Assembly (NCBI GenBank): GCA_002337605.1
Contig: DDGL01000007.1
Span: 447,311-511,310 of the forward strand
From: Flavobacteriaceae bacterium UBA1903
GTDB taxonomy: Bacteria > Bacteroidota > Bacteroidia > Flavobacteriales > Flavobacteriaceae
DNA: 64,000 bases
Direction: 5' to 3'
Part shown: piece after piece, positions 28,253 through 36,877 of the stretch
Layout: each line of letters opens with the position of its first letter
How positions within the stretch are numbered: the stretch's first letter is position 1
Made by a program: the position numbers and the translations under genes
The notes under the pieces: model-generated
Databases searched by the model: none
Told to the model about the DNA's origin: nothing
What the model saw: only the letters and a program-made list of their open reading frames with translations

Positions 28253-29068
28253 CTAGTTATTTCCTAAAATCAAAGGCAATCCGCTGTCTCCAGATCCTAC
28301 CACAACAACTTTCGCATTAGGAGATTGGGCTAGTTTTAACGTGGCGTCTATACCTTTATCCTGCAAAATCTTATCTGTTAAAGAAGCGCTTAATATTTTA
28401 TTGGCATCTGCTTTACCCTGGGCTTCAATACGTACTTTTTCAGCTTCTTTGGATGCAGTTACCAGTCTAAACTCATATTCCAGAGACTCCTGTTCTTGTC
28501 GTAACTTACGCTCAATCGCTTCTTTGATGGTATTTGGCAACGTTACATCACGTACCAGCACTTCGTTAAGCTGAACATATTGTTTTGATAAGATCAGTTT
28601 TGTTTCAGCAAAAATTTCATCCTGGATGGCATCTCGCTTGCTACTGTACAATTGTTCTGGTGTATAACGTCCCACAACACTACGAGCCGCACTACGTATA
28701 GCAGGCTGAATTACACGTTGCAGATAATCCTTACCAAGCGACTGGTGCAAGTTCCCTAAATCGCCATACACAGGCTCATACCAGGCCGAAGCATCGATCT
28801 GGATTTCCAGTCCGTTAGACGAAAGCACTTTCATCTTCTCGAAAAGCTCTTGTTGTCTCACTTCATAAACAAACACTTTATTCCAGGGAGCGATAAGGTG
28901 AAATCCTTCTCCAAGGGGCGGCTCGTCTACTACAACACCGTTGTCAAACGTTTTGTACAAAACTCCGGCTTCACCAGAGTCGATGGTAACGGCAGATTTT
29001 GCCAGTACAATAATTAAGAGTACTAAAATGATAATAACCGGTATCCCGATTTTAGGTAATTTTTCCAT
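28253..29068 (-). CDS. Prohibitin/SPFH family membrane protein
   Basis: A 271-residue protein with one N-terminal membrane helix (about 9-28), an SPFH domain (about 30-195; IDSGEAGVLYKTFDNG, RQQELFEKMKVLSSNGLEIQIDASAWY) and a coiled-coil region rich in Glu/Ala/Lys (about 190-235). Bacterial prohibitin-like proteins form large membrane rings linked to membrane organisation and protease control. It ends with a conserved-looking GDSGLPLILGNN. Confidence 0.9.
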   Translation of the reverse strand: MEKLPKIGIPVIIILVLLIIVLAKSAVTIDSGEAGVLYKTFDNGVVVDEPPLGEGFHLIAPWNKVFVYEVRQQELFEKMKVLSSNGLEIQIDASAWYEPVYGDLGNLHQSLGKDYLQRVIQPAIRSAARSVVGRYTPEQLYSSKRDAIQDEIFAETKLILSKQYVQLNEVLVRDVTLPNTIKEAIERKLRQEQESLEYEFRLVTASKEAEKVRIEAQGKADANKILSASLTDKILQDKGIDATLKLAQSPNAKVVVVGSGDSGLPLILGNN

Positions 29069-29200
29069 AATTCTATATTTTTATTTTTAAGGTTTTATTT
29101 TTTGAACTATTATTTCTACGCTTTATATAACAAATTGTATTCTTTTTTTTTCTATTTGGCATGGGCACGACGGGCACGCGCAGCGTTCTTCCTTCTAATG

Positions 29201-31234
29201 TTATATAAGTCCGTTATATTTTCTAATGAACCACTCGGCTGTCAGGAATAAGACGATGAGTACTAGAAGGTATTTCCAATCGATTAAAGGTACGATTTTT
29301 TGCTCGCTTTTTTGGATGGATTGAAATCTATTATCCTGAGTCAGATTCGTTATCAATGCGTCTATTTCGTTTGGAAAATAGGCCATACCGCTTGTATTTG
29401 CTGCTACCCGGTTCAATTTTGAAACATTTGCATTTCCAAATTGTTGCTCTACATTAAAATCCAATATTGTAAAAGAGCCGCTTCTGGCAATGGCTTCATC
29501 TCCTACTGAAACCGTATAGGCATATTCACCAGCCGGCAAACTGTTTACATCTACTTCGTAGAAATTATTTTTAAGTAACATAGGAAATACTGTTCGTTGA
29601 ATACTCTCCTGTTCTACTACCGAAATAGAAAGCGATGCCCGCGTATCGAACACGTAATTTTTATCGAAGTATTGCGCCGAGATTTTAATAGGGCTGTTAT
29701 TGTAGTAAAAAGATTCATTACTCACTTCCAGCCTACTCCTGCGCTTATTAGAAGCCAGGTACTGAACTAACTTCCCTACAAAGGCATCAAACTCCTGAAA
29801 GTTATTGTTTTGAAGATAACTTTGCGCACGCCACTTCCACAGTTCTTCGACATCCCACAGCGCATCGCGTTTTCCATTTATTTCAGCAGTAGCCAACAAG
29901 GCATTTTCTGTACTGAATCCACTCACGGTTTGGTTTAAAACTACTTCGTGTGGCACTGTAATGTGTAGCTCCCCAAATAATGTTGGTAGTGGTGGAAAGT
30001 TACTAAAGCCAATATCTTCCATCGCAAAAGCCCCGTAATTAACATTAAGTTCTGCCGATGCTTCTTCACGTTGCCCTGTTACTTCTTTCTGAAAAACAGC
30101 CTGGGCGCTATTTAAGAAATTCCAATCGGTATTAGTTCCTGAAATAATAAAGGTATTCAGTTTTAGCTTTTCTAGTTCAGCAAAAACCGTGGCGAAACTT
30201 CGGGTGGGCTGGTATAGGATTATTAACTGGTTGTCTTGCAATTGCGAAACAGCTTCGGCAGGTTTTGCAAACGTCACCTTACGCTGTTCGTTAGTTTCGA
30301 TTGCCTTTTTAAACATTCCCAGATCTGGGTGAACGATGCCACTTACCACTAGTACGTTAGTAGCCTGATCTATCACTTCCACCGCAAATTGTTTGCTGTT
30401 ATTTACGGTGTTCTTTTCATCCTCTAGTGGTACAACCTGCGCGGTATATTTTTGTAACCCTACGCGTGACGCAGGTAGCGTTAAGGAAATGGTCTTGGAG
30501 TTATCTGTTTCAGAAAAGGTAATATTTTCCCTGTATACAACTGCAGCACCTTGTGAAATAATGAATTGTGAATTCACCGAGCCTGTTCCGTTATACACCA
30601 AAATAGCTTCCACGGGAAACTGATTCTTCAGGAAAGCATAACGATTGGTATTGAGTCGCTCTAGTTTTAAGTCGGTATATTTAGTGGAATCGCCTAGTAT
30701 TACGGGATAAACTGGATTTTTATAGGTTGCTGAAGAAAACTCATAATCGCTCCCCAGCGTCTGATTCCCATCTGAAATAAGCACTGTAGGTGCGATGGTA
30801 TTCTTAAAAACTTCGTTGGTTGCTGAAAGTGCCTTGGCAATGTTGGTATTGGTTTCGGTAAACGTAACCGAATCTGTCGCTTTAAAATCGGTTCCAAAGG
30901 TGAAATAAGAAAGGTCGAACTTGTCGTTCAGATCATCATTTTCTTTCAGTTTTGAAACAATTGCTGAAACATTATCCGTTTGATTCAATTCTGAAACTGA
31001 GCTTGAATTATCTATTACCACTGGCAAACTTGGTTTTACAATGGTATACGTTTCACTTTTAAATTTCGGGTTAATCAGCAAGATTAAAATAGCTAACAAT
31101 GTTAAAAACCGAAGGGAGCCAAACAACCATTTCAACCGTCCGCTATATTTTGACCTATAACCATACATAAACACTGCCAACGCAAAAGAGATCACGGCGG
31201 CAATAACAATGTAAAGAATAGTTTCTGCAGACAT
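29201..31234 (-). CDS. VWA/BatA-like membrane protein
   Basis: A 677-residue protein anchored at both ends: two membrane segments near the N-terminus (about 4-25 and 38-58) and one at the C-terminus (about 652-668) before a short basic tail. Between them lie a von Willebrand A-like region (PSLPVVIDNSSSV, PTVLISDGNQTLGSDY) and glutamine-amidotransferase-like and beta-sandwich stretches. This matches the large BatA-type proteins near aerotolerance loci in Bacteroidota, but no bat or moxR gene is adjacent, so the function is open. Confidence 0.75.
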   Translation of the reverse strand: MSAETILYIVIAAVISFALAVFMYGYRSKYSGRLKWLFGSLRFLTLLAILILLINPKFKSETYTIVKPSLPVVIDNSSSVSELNQTDNVSAIVSKLKENDDLNDKFDLSYFTFGTDFKATDSVTFTETNTNIAKALSATNEVFKNTIAPTVLISDGNQTLGSDYEFSSATYKNPVYPVILGDSTKYTDLKLERLNTNRYAFLKNQFPVEAILVYNGTGSVNSQFIISQGAAVVYRENITFSETDNSKTISLTLPASRVGLQKYTAQVVPLEDEKNTVNNSKQFAVEVIDQATNVLVVSGIVHPDLGMFKKAIETNEQRKVTFAKPAEAVSQLQDNQLIILYQPTRSFATVFAELEKLKLNTFIISGTNTDWNFLNSAQAVFQKEVTGQREEASAELNVNYGAFAMEDIGFSNFPPLPTLFGELHITVPHEVVLNQTVSGFSTENALLATAEINGKRDALWDVEELWKWRAQSYLQNNNFQEFDAFVGKLVQYLASNKRRSRLEVSNESFYYNNSPIKISAQYFDKNYVFDTRASLSISVVEQESIQRTVFPMLLKNNFYEVDVNSLPAGEYAYTVSVGDEAIARSGSFTILDFNVEQQFGNANVSKLNRVAANTSGMAYFPNEIDALITNLTQDNRFQSIQKSEQKIVPLIDWKYLLVLIVLFLTAEWFIRKYNGLI

Positions 31235-31315
31235 TTAAGGTACGAATTACGAGTGAGGAACGACGAATAAATGACGAAATTTTACAATCGTATATCTAAA
31301 ATCGTACGTCTAAAA

Positions 31316-32062
31316 TTAAGTGAGCATGCCGCCGTCTACGTTCAGGACCTGGCCCGTTACATATCCAGACATATCGCTTCCTAAGAAAACACACATATTA
31401 GCAATGTCTTCTGGAGTTCCTCCACGTTTTAGAGGTATCGCATCTCTCCATGACTGTACTGTGGCTTCGTCTAGTTTTCCGGTCATTTCGGTTTCAATAA
31501 AACCTGGTGCAATTGCATTACATCGAATGTCACGAGATCCCAATTCCAGTGCAACAGACTTGGTAAACCCTAAAATTCCTGCCTTAGACGCCGCATAATT
31601 TGTTTGTCCAGCATTTCCTTTCACACCTACCACAGAACTCATATTAATAATAGATCCTTTGCGTTGTTTAAGCATGGCACGCTGTACAGCTTTGGTCATA
31701 TTAAAAACAGACTTTAAGTTTACTTCGATCACTTTGTCAAAATCTTCTTCTGAAATACGCATTAAAAGATTGTCTTTAGTGATTCCAGCGTTGTTTACCA
31801 AAATATCGATACTACCAAACTCTTCCAGCACTTTTGCGGCTAATTCCTGAGACTCGTCAAAACTAGCGGCGTTGCTCTGGTAAGCTTTTGCTTTAACTCC
31901 GTTTTTACTTACTTCTTCGGCCAGGGCATCGGCAGCTTCTGCGCTGGAGTTATAGGTAAATGCTATGTTAGCACCATGCTGGGCAAATATTTCTACGATT
32001 CCTTTTCCAATTCCGCGGCTTCCTCCGGTAATAATGGCTGTTTTTCCTTCGAGTAATTTCAT
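31316..32062 (-). CDS. fabG: 3-oxoacyl-[ACP] reductase
   Basis: NADPH-dependent reductase of fatty acid elongation. A 248-residue short-chain dehydrogenase with cofactor loop TGGSRGIGK (12-20), NNAG (90-93) and the catalytic set Ser143, Tyr156, Lys160 (YAASK). The C-terminal YVTGQVLNVDGGM is characteristic. A REP-like repeat (32073-32101) lies just upstream. Confidence 0.96.
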   Translation of the reverse strand: MKLLEGKTAIITGGSRGIGKGIVEIFAQHGANIAFTYNSSAEAADALAEEVSKNGVKAKAYQSNAASFDESQELAAKVLEEFGSIDILVNNAGITKDNLLMRISEEDFDKVIEVNLKSVFNMTKAVQRAMLKQRKGSIINMSSVVGVKGNAGQTNYAASKAGILGFTKSVALELGSRDIRCNAIAPGFIETEMTGKLDEATVQSWRDAIPLKRGGTPEDIANMCVFLGSDMSGYVTGQVLNVDGGMLT

Positions 32063-32072
32063 AGGTCGATTA

Positions 32073-32101
32073 AGTTTATCCTGAGCCTGTCGAAGGGCTC
32101 A
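32073..32101. repeat. REP-like palindromic repeat, copy 1
   Basis: A 29-base element with the hairpin GAGCC-TGTCGAAG-GGCTC. An identical 29-base copy occurs at 36739-36767. Both copies lie within about 15 bases upstream of a minus-strand start codon (fabG here, efp there). Confidence 0.85.
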
Positions 32102-32137
32102 CTAAGCGAATATTTTAATTAGTAAATTCAACTATCC

Positions 32138-32174
32138 CAAATATAAAAAAAGCCCTACGATTATGCAGGGCTTT
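32138..32174 (-). terminator. sucD terminator running into a -7-like box
   Basis: Stem AAAGCCCT / AGGGCTTT with a ten-base loop, followed on the minus strand by seven T and then TATATTTG (32145-32138), a perfect Bacteroidota -7 motif about 75 bases before the fabG start. No -33 TTG is suitably placed, so the promoter reading is tentative; the terminator is clear. Confidence 0.8.
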
Positions 32175-32196
32175 GGAGTATTATTTGTTTAGAAGA

Positions 32197-33069
32197 TTAT
32201 CCTAAAACTTCGGCTACTTTTTTGCCTATTTCTGCTGGAGAATCTACTACGTGAATTCCGCATTCGTTTAATATTTTCTTTTTGGCTTGTGCGGTGTCAT
32301 CACTTCCACCTACAATCGCACCTGCGTGTCCCATGGTTCTTCCAGCCGGAGCCGTTTCACCTGCAATAAATCCAATAACTGGTTTTTTACTTCCACTGGC
32401 TTTGTACCATTGTGCAGCTTCAGCTTCTAATTGCCCACCAATTTCACCAATCATTACAACGGCTTCAGTCTCTGGGTCGTTAATTAAAAGCTCTACGGCT
32501 TCTTTAGTAGTAGTTCCAATAATTGGATCCCCGCCAATTCCAATAGCTGTTGTTATTCCTAATCCTTGTTTTACCACCTGGTCGGCTGCTTCATAGGTAA
32601 GTGTTCCGGATTTTGAAACAACGCCTACTTTTCCTTTTTTAAATACAAAACCTGGCATAATTCCAACCTTAGCTTCACCTGGAGTAATCACTCCCGGGCA
32701 GTTAGGGCCAATTAAACGGCAGTCTCTGTCTTTAATATAGTGAGCTACTTTAATCATATCTCCTACAGGAATTCCTTCCGTAATAGTAATAATAACTTTA
32801 ATACCTGCGTCTGCTGCTTCCATAATGGCATCTGCGGCAAATGCTGGTGGCACAAAGATAATTGAGGTATCTGCTTCCACTTCTTTTACAGCTTCGGCTA
32901 CGGTGTTAAAAACCGGTTTGTCCAGGTGTGATTGCCCTCCTTTTCCTGGAGTTACGCCACCTACCACATTGGTCCCGTATTCTATCATTTGTCCCGCGTG
33001 AAACGTTCCTTCGCTTCCTGTAAAGCCTTGAACAATTATTTTTGAATCTTTATTTACTAAAACACTCAT
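32197..33069 (-). CDS. sucD: Succinate-CoA ligase subunit alpha
   Basis: Alpha subunit of succinyl-CoA synthetase (TCA cycle). A 290-residue protein with the CoA-binding Rossmann part ([14 protein letters not shown]), [10 protein letters not shown], and the phosphorylated His248 in [12 protein letters not shown]. The beta subunit gene is not in the window. A -7-like box TATCTTTG (33123-33116, minus) lies 47 bases upstream without a good -33. Confidence 0.97.
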   Translation of the reverse strand: MSVLVNKDSKIIVQGFTGSEGTFHAGQMIEYGTNVVGGVTPGKGGQSHLDKPVFNTVAEAVKEVEADTSIIFVPPAFAADAIMEAADAGIKVIITITEGIPVGDMIKVAHYIKDRDCRLIGPNCPGVITPGEAKVGIMPGFVFKKGKVGVVSKSGTLTYEAADQVVKQGLGITTAIGIGGDPIIGTTTKEAVELLINDPETEAVVMIGEIGGQLEAEAAQWYKASGSKKPVIGFIAGETAPAGRTMGHAGAIVGGSDDTAQAKKKILNECGIHVVDSPAEIGKKVAEVLG

Positions 33070-33150
33070 AGGTTTCTATTATCTCTGTTATTGTTTTATT
33101 GAAATTTTTGGTGTGCAAAGATACCTAATTGGTACTGTATTAAAAAGAAA

Positions 33151-33564
33151 TTATACCTTAACTCTTCCGTAAGATTCGGTGGTGTCATCTTTATCGGTTG
33201 CAGGCTGACTTACCTGATAGCCACGATACAATTTTCCGTCTTTTACTTCCCAGATACAGATAAAATGAGCGATACCCAATTCTTCATCCGGGTTTTCCAT
33301 GGTTCGGATATAATATTTATACCGTATAGTTACGTGACCACCGTCTTCAAGCACATGGCTCACTTCAATACGCAAATCGTTATAACTACGGCGTGCTTCA
33401 GTAAAAAAGTTAGCCAAATCAGTATAATGTAAAATACTTAGTCCGTCAGTACTATTCCAAATAAGTTCAATTTCTTTATGAAAGAAGGTTTCTACTACAG
33501 ATTCATCTTTTAAAATATCTGTCCGGTAAAAATTTTTTACGATGTCTTTTGCACTTGTACTCAT
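33151..33564 (-). CDS. NTF2-like (SnoaL-type) protein
   Basis: A 137-residue protein of the nuclear transport factor 2-like superfamily: an N-terminal helix (AKDIVKNFYRTDILKD), then curved beta-sheet segments (EVSHVLEDGGHVTIRYKYYI, IAHFICIWEVKDGKLYRGYQVSQP). Such folds serve as small enzymes or ligand-binding proteins; none can be chosen here. Its start overlaps the stop of the LpxD-like gene by one base, indicating co-expression. Confidence 0.75.
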   Translation of the reverse strand: MSTSAKDIVKNFYRTDILKDESVVETFFHKEIELIWNSTDGLSILHYTDLANFFTEARRSYNDLRIEVSHVLEDGGHVTIRYKYYIRTMENPDEELGIAHFICIWEVKDGKLYRGYQVSQPATDKDDTTESYGRVKV

Positions 33565-34499
33565 TATAAATTGTCTAGTTTTTCAATTATGTCTGGAATT
33601 AGCCTGATAGAAGCCAACTCTTTGTATTTTTTTCTGAAATCGTCCGCAGGGGTTCCAAAATAAGATTTATGCCCGGGAAGCGATTTACTCACTCCACTCT
33701 GGGCCGAAATTACAGCTTTTTCACCAATTGTCACACCACTGGTAATCCCAACTTGTCCCCAAATGGTTACAAAGTCTTCAAGTAATACACAGCCAGCAAT
33801 CCCAACTTGTGAAGCAATTAAACAACGACTCCCAATTACCGTGTCGTGACCAATATGTACCTGGTTGTCTATTTTGGTTCCTTCCCCAATGGTTGTTGAA
33901 GCCGTTACGCCTTTATCAATTGTACAAAGCGAACCTAAATCTACATTATCTTTTATGATTACGTTTCCTCCACTCACCAGTTTATCGAACTTTTCTGGTC
34001 TGTTTTTATAGTAAAATGCATCACTACCCAAAACGGTTCCTGCGTGAATGGTTACGTTATTTCCAATGATGGTGTTATCGTAAATAGTAACATTGGGGTG
34101 AATTAGACAATCATCACCAATAATTACATTGTTTCCAATAAAAACGTTGGGCTGAATTACGGTATGTTTCCCAATTTTAGCCGAAGCTGCTATCACTGCA
34201 GTAGCTGCAACAAAAGGATTAAAATGATTGGTTAGTGTGTTGAAATCCCGAAACGGATCGTCACTAATTAAAAGTGCTTTCCCGGCTGGACAAGCTACTT
34301 CTTTATTAATAAGAATAATGGTTGCGGGAGATTGTAACGCTTTATCGTAATACTTAGGATGGTCTACAAAAACAATATCTCCCGGTTGTACTACGTGAAT
34401 TTCGTTCATTCCCAACACAGGAAAATCGGCATTGCCCACAAAATCACAATCTAAAATGGTTGCGATATCCTGAAGCGTTTGTGGGGTGTTGAATTTCAT
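33564..34499 (-). CDS. LpxD-like left-handed beta-helix acyltransferase (second copy)
   Basis: A 311-residue protein with the LpxD-type N-terminal uridine-binding-like domain (1 to about 100) and a hexapeptide-repeat left-handed beta helix (about 102-260). His218 in QVHIGHDT sits where true LpxD has its catalytic histidine. The window has a second, more canonical lpxD at 39059-40084, so this is a paralogue whose acyl or sugar substrate may differ. It is coupled to the NTF2-like gene. Confidence 0.85.
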   Translation of the reverse strand: MKFNTPQTLQDIATILDCDFVGNADFPVLGMNEIHVVQPGDIVFVDHPKYYDKALQSPATIILINKEVACPAGKALLISDDPFRDFNTLTNHFNPFVAATAVIAASAKIGKHTVIQPNVFIGNNVIIGDDCLIHPNVTIYDNTIIGNNVTIHAGTVLGSDAFYYKNRPEKFDKLVSGGNVIIKDNVDLGSLCTIDKGVTASTTIGEGTKIDNQVHIGHDTVIGSRCLIASQVGIAGCVLLEDFVTIWGQVGITSGVTIGEKAVISAQSGVSKSLPGHKSYFGTPADDFRKKYKELASIRLIPDIIEKLDNL

Positions 34500-34516
34500 C
34501 TAAAAAATTTGAATAT

Positions 34517-34560
34517 CAAATATAAAAAAACCCTTCACAATTTTAGGTCTGAAGGGAACT
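34517..34560 (-). terminator. Terminator of the leucine-repeat lipoprotein with adjoining -7 box
   Basis: Minus strand stem CCCTTCA / TGAAGGG with a twelve-base loop, seven T, then TATATTTG (34524-34517) about 20 bases before the LpxD-like start. The layout repeats that at 32138-32174. Confidence 0.8.
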
Positions 34561-34589
34561 TATTATGTTTTGATTAACAACAGCTAAGG

Positions 34590-36074
34590 TTACAAGCTAC
34601 AATTGCCGTCTATAATATCTTGTTGGGTTGGGTTGTAGGCGTTGTTGTGCACATTGTAAATATTAATCATTGCAGTGCTAAAAGGTTGTGTAAGGCTACA
34701 AAAATCTGAAAGTAGGTTATTGCCATATATTTCAAAACTATAAAGGTCTCCTCCTAGATTGTTTATCCCTTCTAAACCGGTTAATGACTCATTGTTACTC
34801 ACTATTACGGAACTCCAAATCTCTACAGAAGAAAGCCCATTTAAATTCGTTAAGGAAGGATTGTTATCAAGATTTATACTGTCTATTCTAGATAACCCTC
34901 CTAGTGCGTTTATATTGGTAACAAGCGGGTGGCCTTTAAAAGAAAAATTTAGAATTACACCTGTTATGTTTGATAAACCATCTATATGCTGTACGTTTTG
35001 GTTTTCTTTGATCTCGAATTCACATTCTGTAGCAATTACCAAATTTTGAAAACCATCAAGATGCTGTAATAATCCGTTTCGTTCAATCTTTACAAAAACC
35101 CTATCCAAATGGGTTAAATTTTCAAATCCATTGATGTTTTGTAACGACATATTATTTCTAATATCAATATCACCTTTTATCCACGCTGTAATACCAGAAA
35201 GACCATCTATATTTTGAAGCAAAGGATTACCATAAACCCTTATAAAATCTATAGTACCTGTTGGTGCTATTTGTGTATCTGCCTTTACATTGGCTAAGCC
35301 ATCTATATTAAGGAGCTTTGGGTTGTTAGTAATTCTTATTGCCCTTACAGGAGTGTGTATATTTATAAGAGCATCTACGTTTACTAAATTCTCATTTTCA
35401 CGAACTGAAATATATTGTGAAGATCTTAAATTTTGTAGGGGATCAAGATCTTGTAAAAGTGTATTTTCTATAAATATCCCTTTAACTTTCTCTATAGTGA
35501 GCAAGGGTGAAATGTCCGTGATCTTATCGTCATGAATAAATCTGTCTCCTATCCCTAAACTCGTATTAACTTCACAATACCCCATTGCACCAAAAGCATC
35601 AACTTCAGCTTGAGTATTTAAGTTTACCGGATCTCCATTATAAACAGCACCACCATTACATAAAGCTGTAGTTGTAAAAGTTTGTCCATTGCTATAAAAT
35701 GTTTCCACCTCTGTAGTCACGTAGGCTCTTACGTGATATTCTGTATTATCAAATAAACCTGAAATCGTTGAGGTATAATCACCAGGATTAGTCCCTTCAT
35801 CTATACTAGAATCTGTTTCTACGGTTGGATTGGTATTTGTACCCCAGCAAAAGCCTTTTGCCAAAATAGAACTTCCTTGCACGACTTGCGCAGTCCCTGA
35901 AACAGTAGCCGAATTTTCAGAAATATTGGTGACTTCCAATATGCTAGCAGCTGTATTCGTTTCAGATTCTTCAGACGCACTATCATCAGAACTACAGGAA
36001 GATAGCAGATATAAGCAACAAAAAACTGGAGTTATTCGTAAAATAATATTTAATGTTTGTTTTATTGAAATCAT
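34590..36074 (-). CDS. Leucine-repeat lipoprotein (receptor-L-like)
   Basis: A 494-residue surface lipoprotein. Signal and lipobox LLSSC (Cys27), an acidic linker, a fibronectin-type-III-like domain (about 45-130; ITNISENSATVSGTAQV, STISGLFDNTEYHVRAYV), then from about 190 to 480 irregular leucine-rich repeats with recurring LQNIDGL and LTNLNGL units, similar to receptor L domains. The C-terminus, NPTQQDIIDGNCSL, is a signature shared with a scrap of a second copy just upstream. It interrupts the otherwise metabolic efp to sucD block. Confidence 0.75.
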   Translation of the reverse strand: MISIKQTLNIILRITPVFCCLYLLSSCSSDDSASEESETNTAASILEVTNISENSATVSGTAQVVQGSSILAKGFCWGTNTNPTVETDSSIDEGTNPGDYTSTISGLFDNTEYHVRAYVTTEVETFYSNGQTFTTTALCNGGAVYNGDPVNLNTQAEVDAFGAMGYCEVNTSLGIGDRFIHDDKITDISPLLTIEKVKGIFIENTLLQDLDPLQNLRSSQYISVRENENLVNVDALINIHTPVRAIRITNNPKLLNIDGLANVKADTQIAPTGTIDFIRVYGNPLLQNIDGLSGITAWIKGDIDIRNNMSLQNINGFENLTHLDRVFVKIERNGLLQHLDGFQNLVIATECEFEIKENQNVQHIDGLSNITGVILNFSFKGHPLVTNINALGGLSRIDSINLDNNPSLTNLNGLSSVEIWSSVIVSNNESLTGLEGINNLGGDLYSFEIYGNNLLSDFCSLTQPFSTAMINIYNVHNNAYNPTQQDIIDGNCSL

Positions 36075-36091
36075 AAGGCATATACTCTATT

Positions 36092-36145
36092 TTACTGGCT
36101 ACAATTACCTTCTATAATATCTTGCTGGGTTGGGTTGTAGGCGTT
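36092..36145 (-). pseudogene. 3' scrap of a paralogous leucine-repeat lipoprotein gene
   Basis: The minus strand reads NAYNPTQQDIIEGNCSQ and a stop, almost identical to the last residues of the intact gene at 34590-36074. About 42 of 47 bases match between 36096-36142 and the intact 3' end (rough count). No upstream coding part remains; the next gene is efp. It is the end of a former tandem copy. Confidence 0.85.
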
Positions 36146-36159
36146 AATACGACATAAAA

Positions 36160-36726
36160 CTACTCCTTAATCCGCTCCTGGTACTGCCCTTTCTCAGTAT
36201 CTACTCGAATCTTGTCACCTTCATTGATAAATAGTGGGACATTAACCTCAGCGCCTGTCTCCATAATAGCTGGCTTGGTAGCATTAGTTGCGGTGTTTCC
36301 TTTTACTCCTGGTTCTGTAGAGGTTACTTCTAAAATAACGTGTGCTGGTAGATCTACGGAAAGTGGCGCATTGTCTTCTGTATTTATCAATACCGTTACA
36401 ACTTCACCTTCTTTCATTAACTCTGGAGTGTCCAAAGCGTCTTTGGTAAGTCTTATTTGTGTATAATCCTCCGTATTCATAAAGTGGTAAAATTCACCTT
36501 CAGCATATAAAAACTGAAATTTATGCGTCTCAACACGTACATCGTCTATTTTATGTCCTGCTGAAAAAGTATTGTCTATTACTTTCCCCGTAGTGACACT
36601 TTTAAGTTTTGTTCTTACAAACGCCGGTCCTTTACCAGGTTTTACGTGTAAAAACTCAATGATCTTATAAATATCGTGATTGTAATGAATACACAATCCT
36701 TTTCTGATGTCTGATGTTGATGCCAT
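36160..36726 (-). CDS. efp: Translation elongation factor P
   Basis: Relieves ribosome stalling at polyproline. A 188-residue protein with the KOW-like domain I carrying Lys32 in KPGKGPAF at the tip that reaches the peptidyl-transferase centre, followed by two OB domains; the C-terminal EF-P signature includes GAEVNVPLFINEGDKIRVDTEKGQYQERI. No EpmA or EpmB gene is in the window. A REP-like repeat lies directly upstream. Confidence 0.97.
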   Translation of the reverse strand: MASTSDIRKGLCIHYNHDIYKIIEFLHVKPGKGPAFVRTKLKSVTTGKVIDNTFSAGHKIDDVRVETHKFQFLYAEGEFYHFMNTEDYTQIRLTKDALDTPELMKEGEVVTVLINTEDNAPLSVDLPAHVILEVTSTEPGVKGNTATNATKPAIMETGAEVNVPLFINEGDKIRVDTEKGQYQERIKE

Positions 36727-36738
36727 ATTTAAATTTTT

Positions 36739-36767
36739 AGTTTATCCTGAGCCTGTCGAAGGGCTCA
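36739..36767. repeat. REP-like palindromic repeat, copy 2
   Basis: Identical over 29 bases to 32073-32101 (hairpin GAGCC-TGTCGAAG-GGCTC). It is followed by GTCGCTGGCGGGCAGC and, at about 36817-36840, by a second module (AGGTTTCGACTGC...GCTCAACCAGA) also found at 22994-23040. Confidence 0.85.
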
Positions 36768-36877
36768 ATAGTCGCTGGCGGGCAGCATTTAATTAGTATA
36801 CTTTTTAATAAATTAGGTTTCGACTGCGCTCAACCAGACATTCGTCTTAGGTTTTGGCTTCGATTTTATTTTCTTTG

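Noticed and set aside
34590..36074. Leucine-repeat protein as an LRR-type internalin
   Set aside because: Repeat spacing is irregular and there is a lipobox and no cell-wall anchor; receptor-L-like is a better description.
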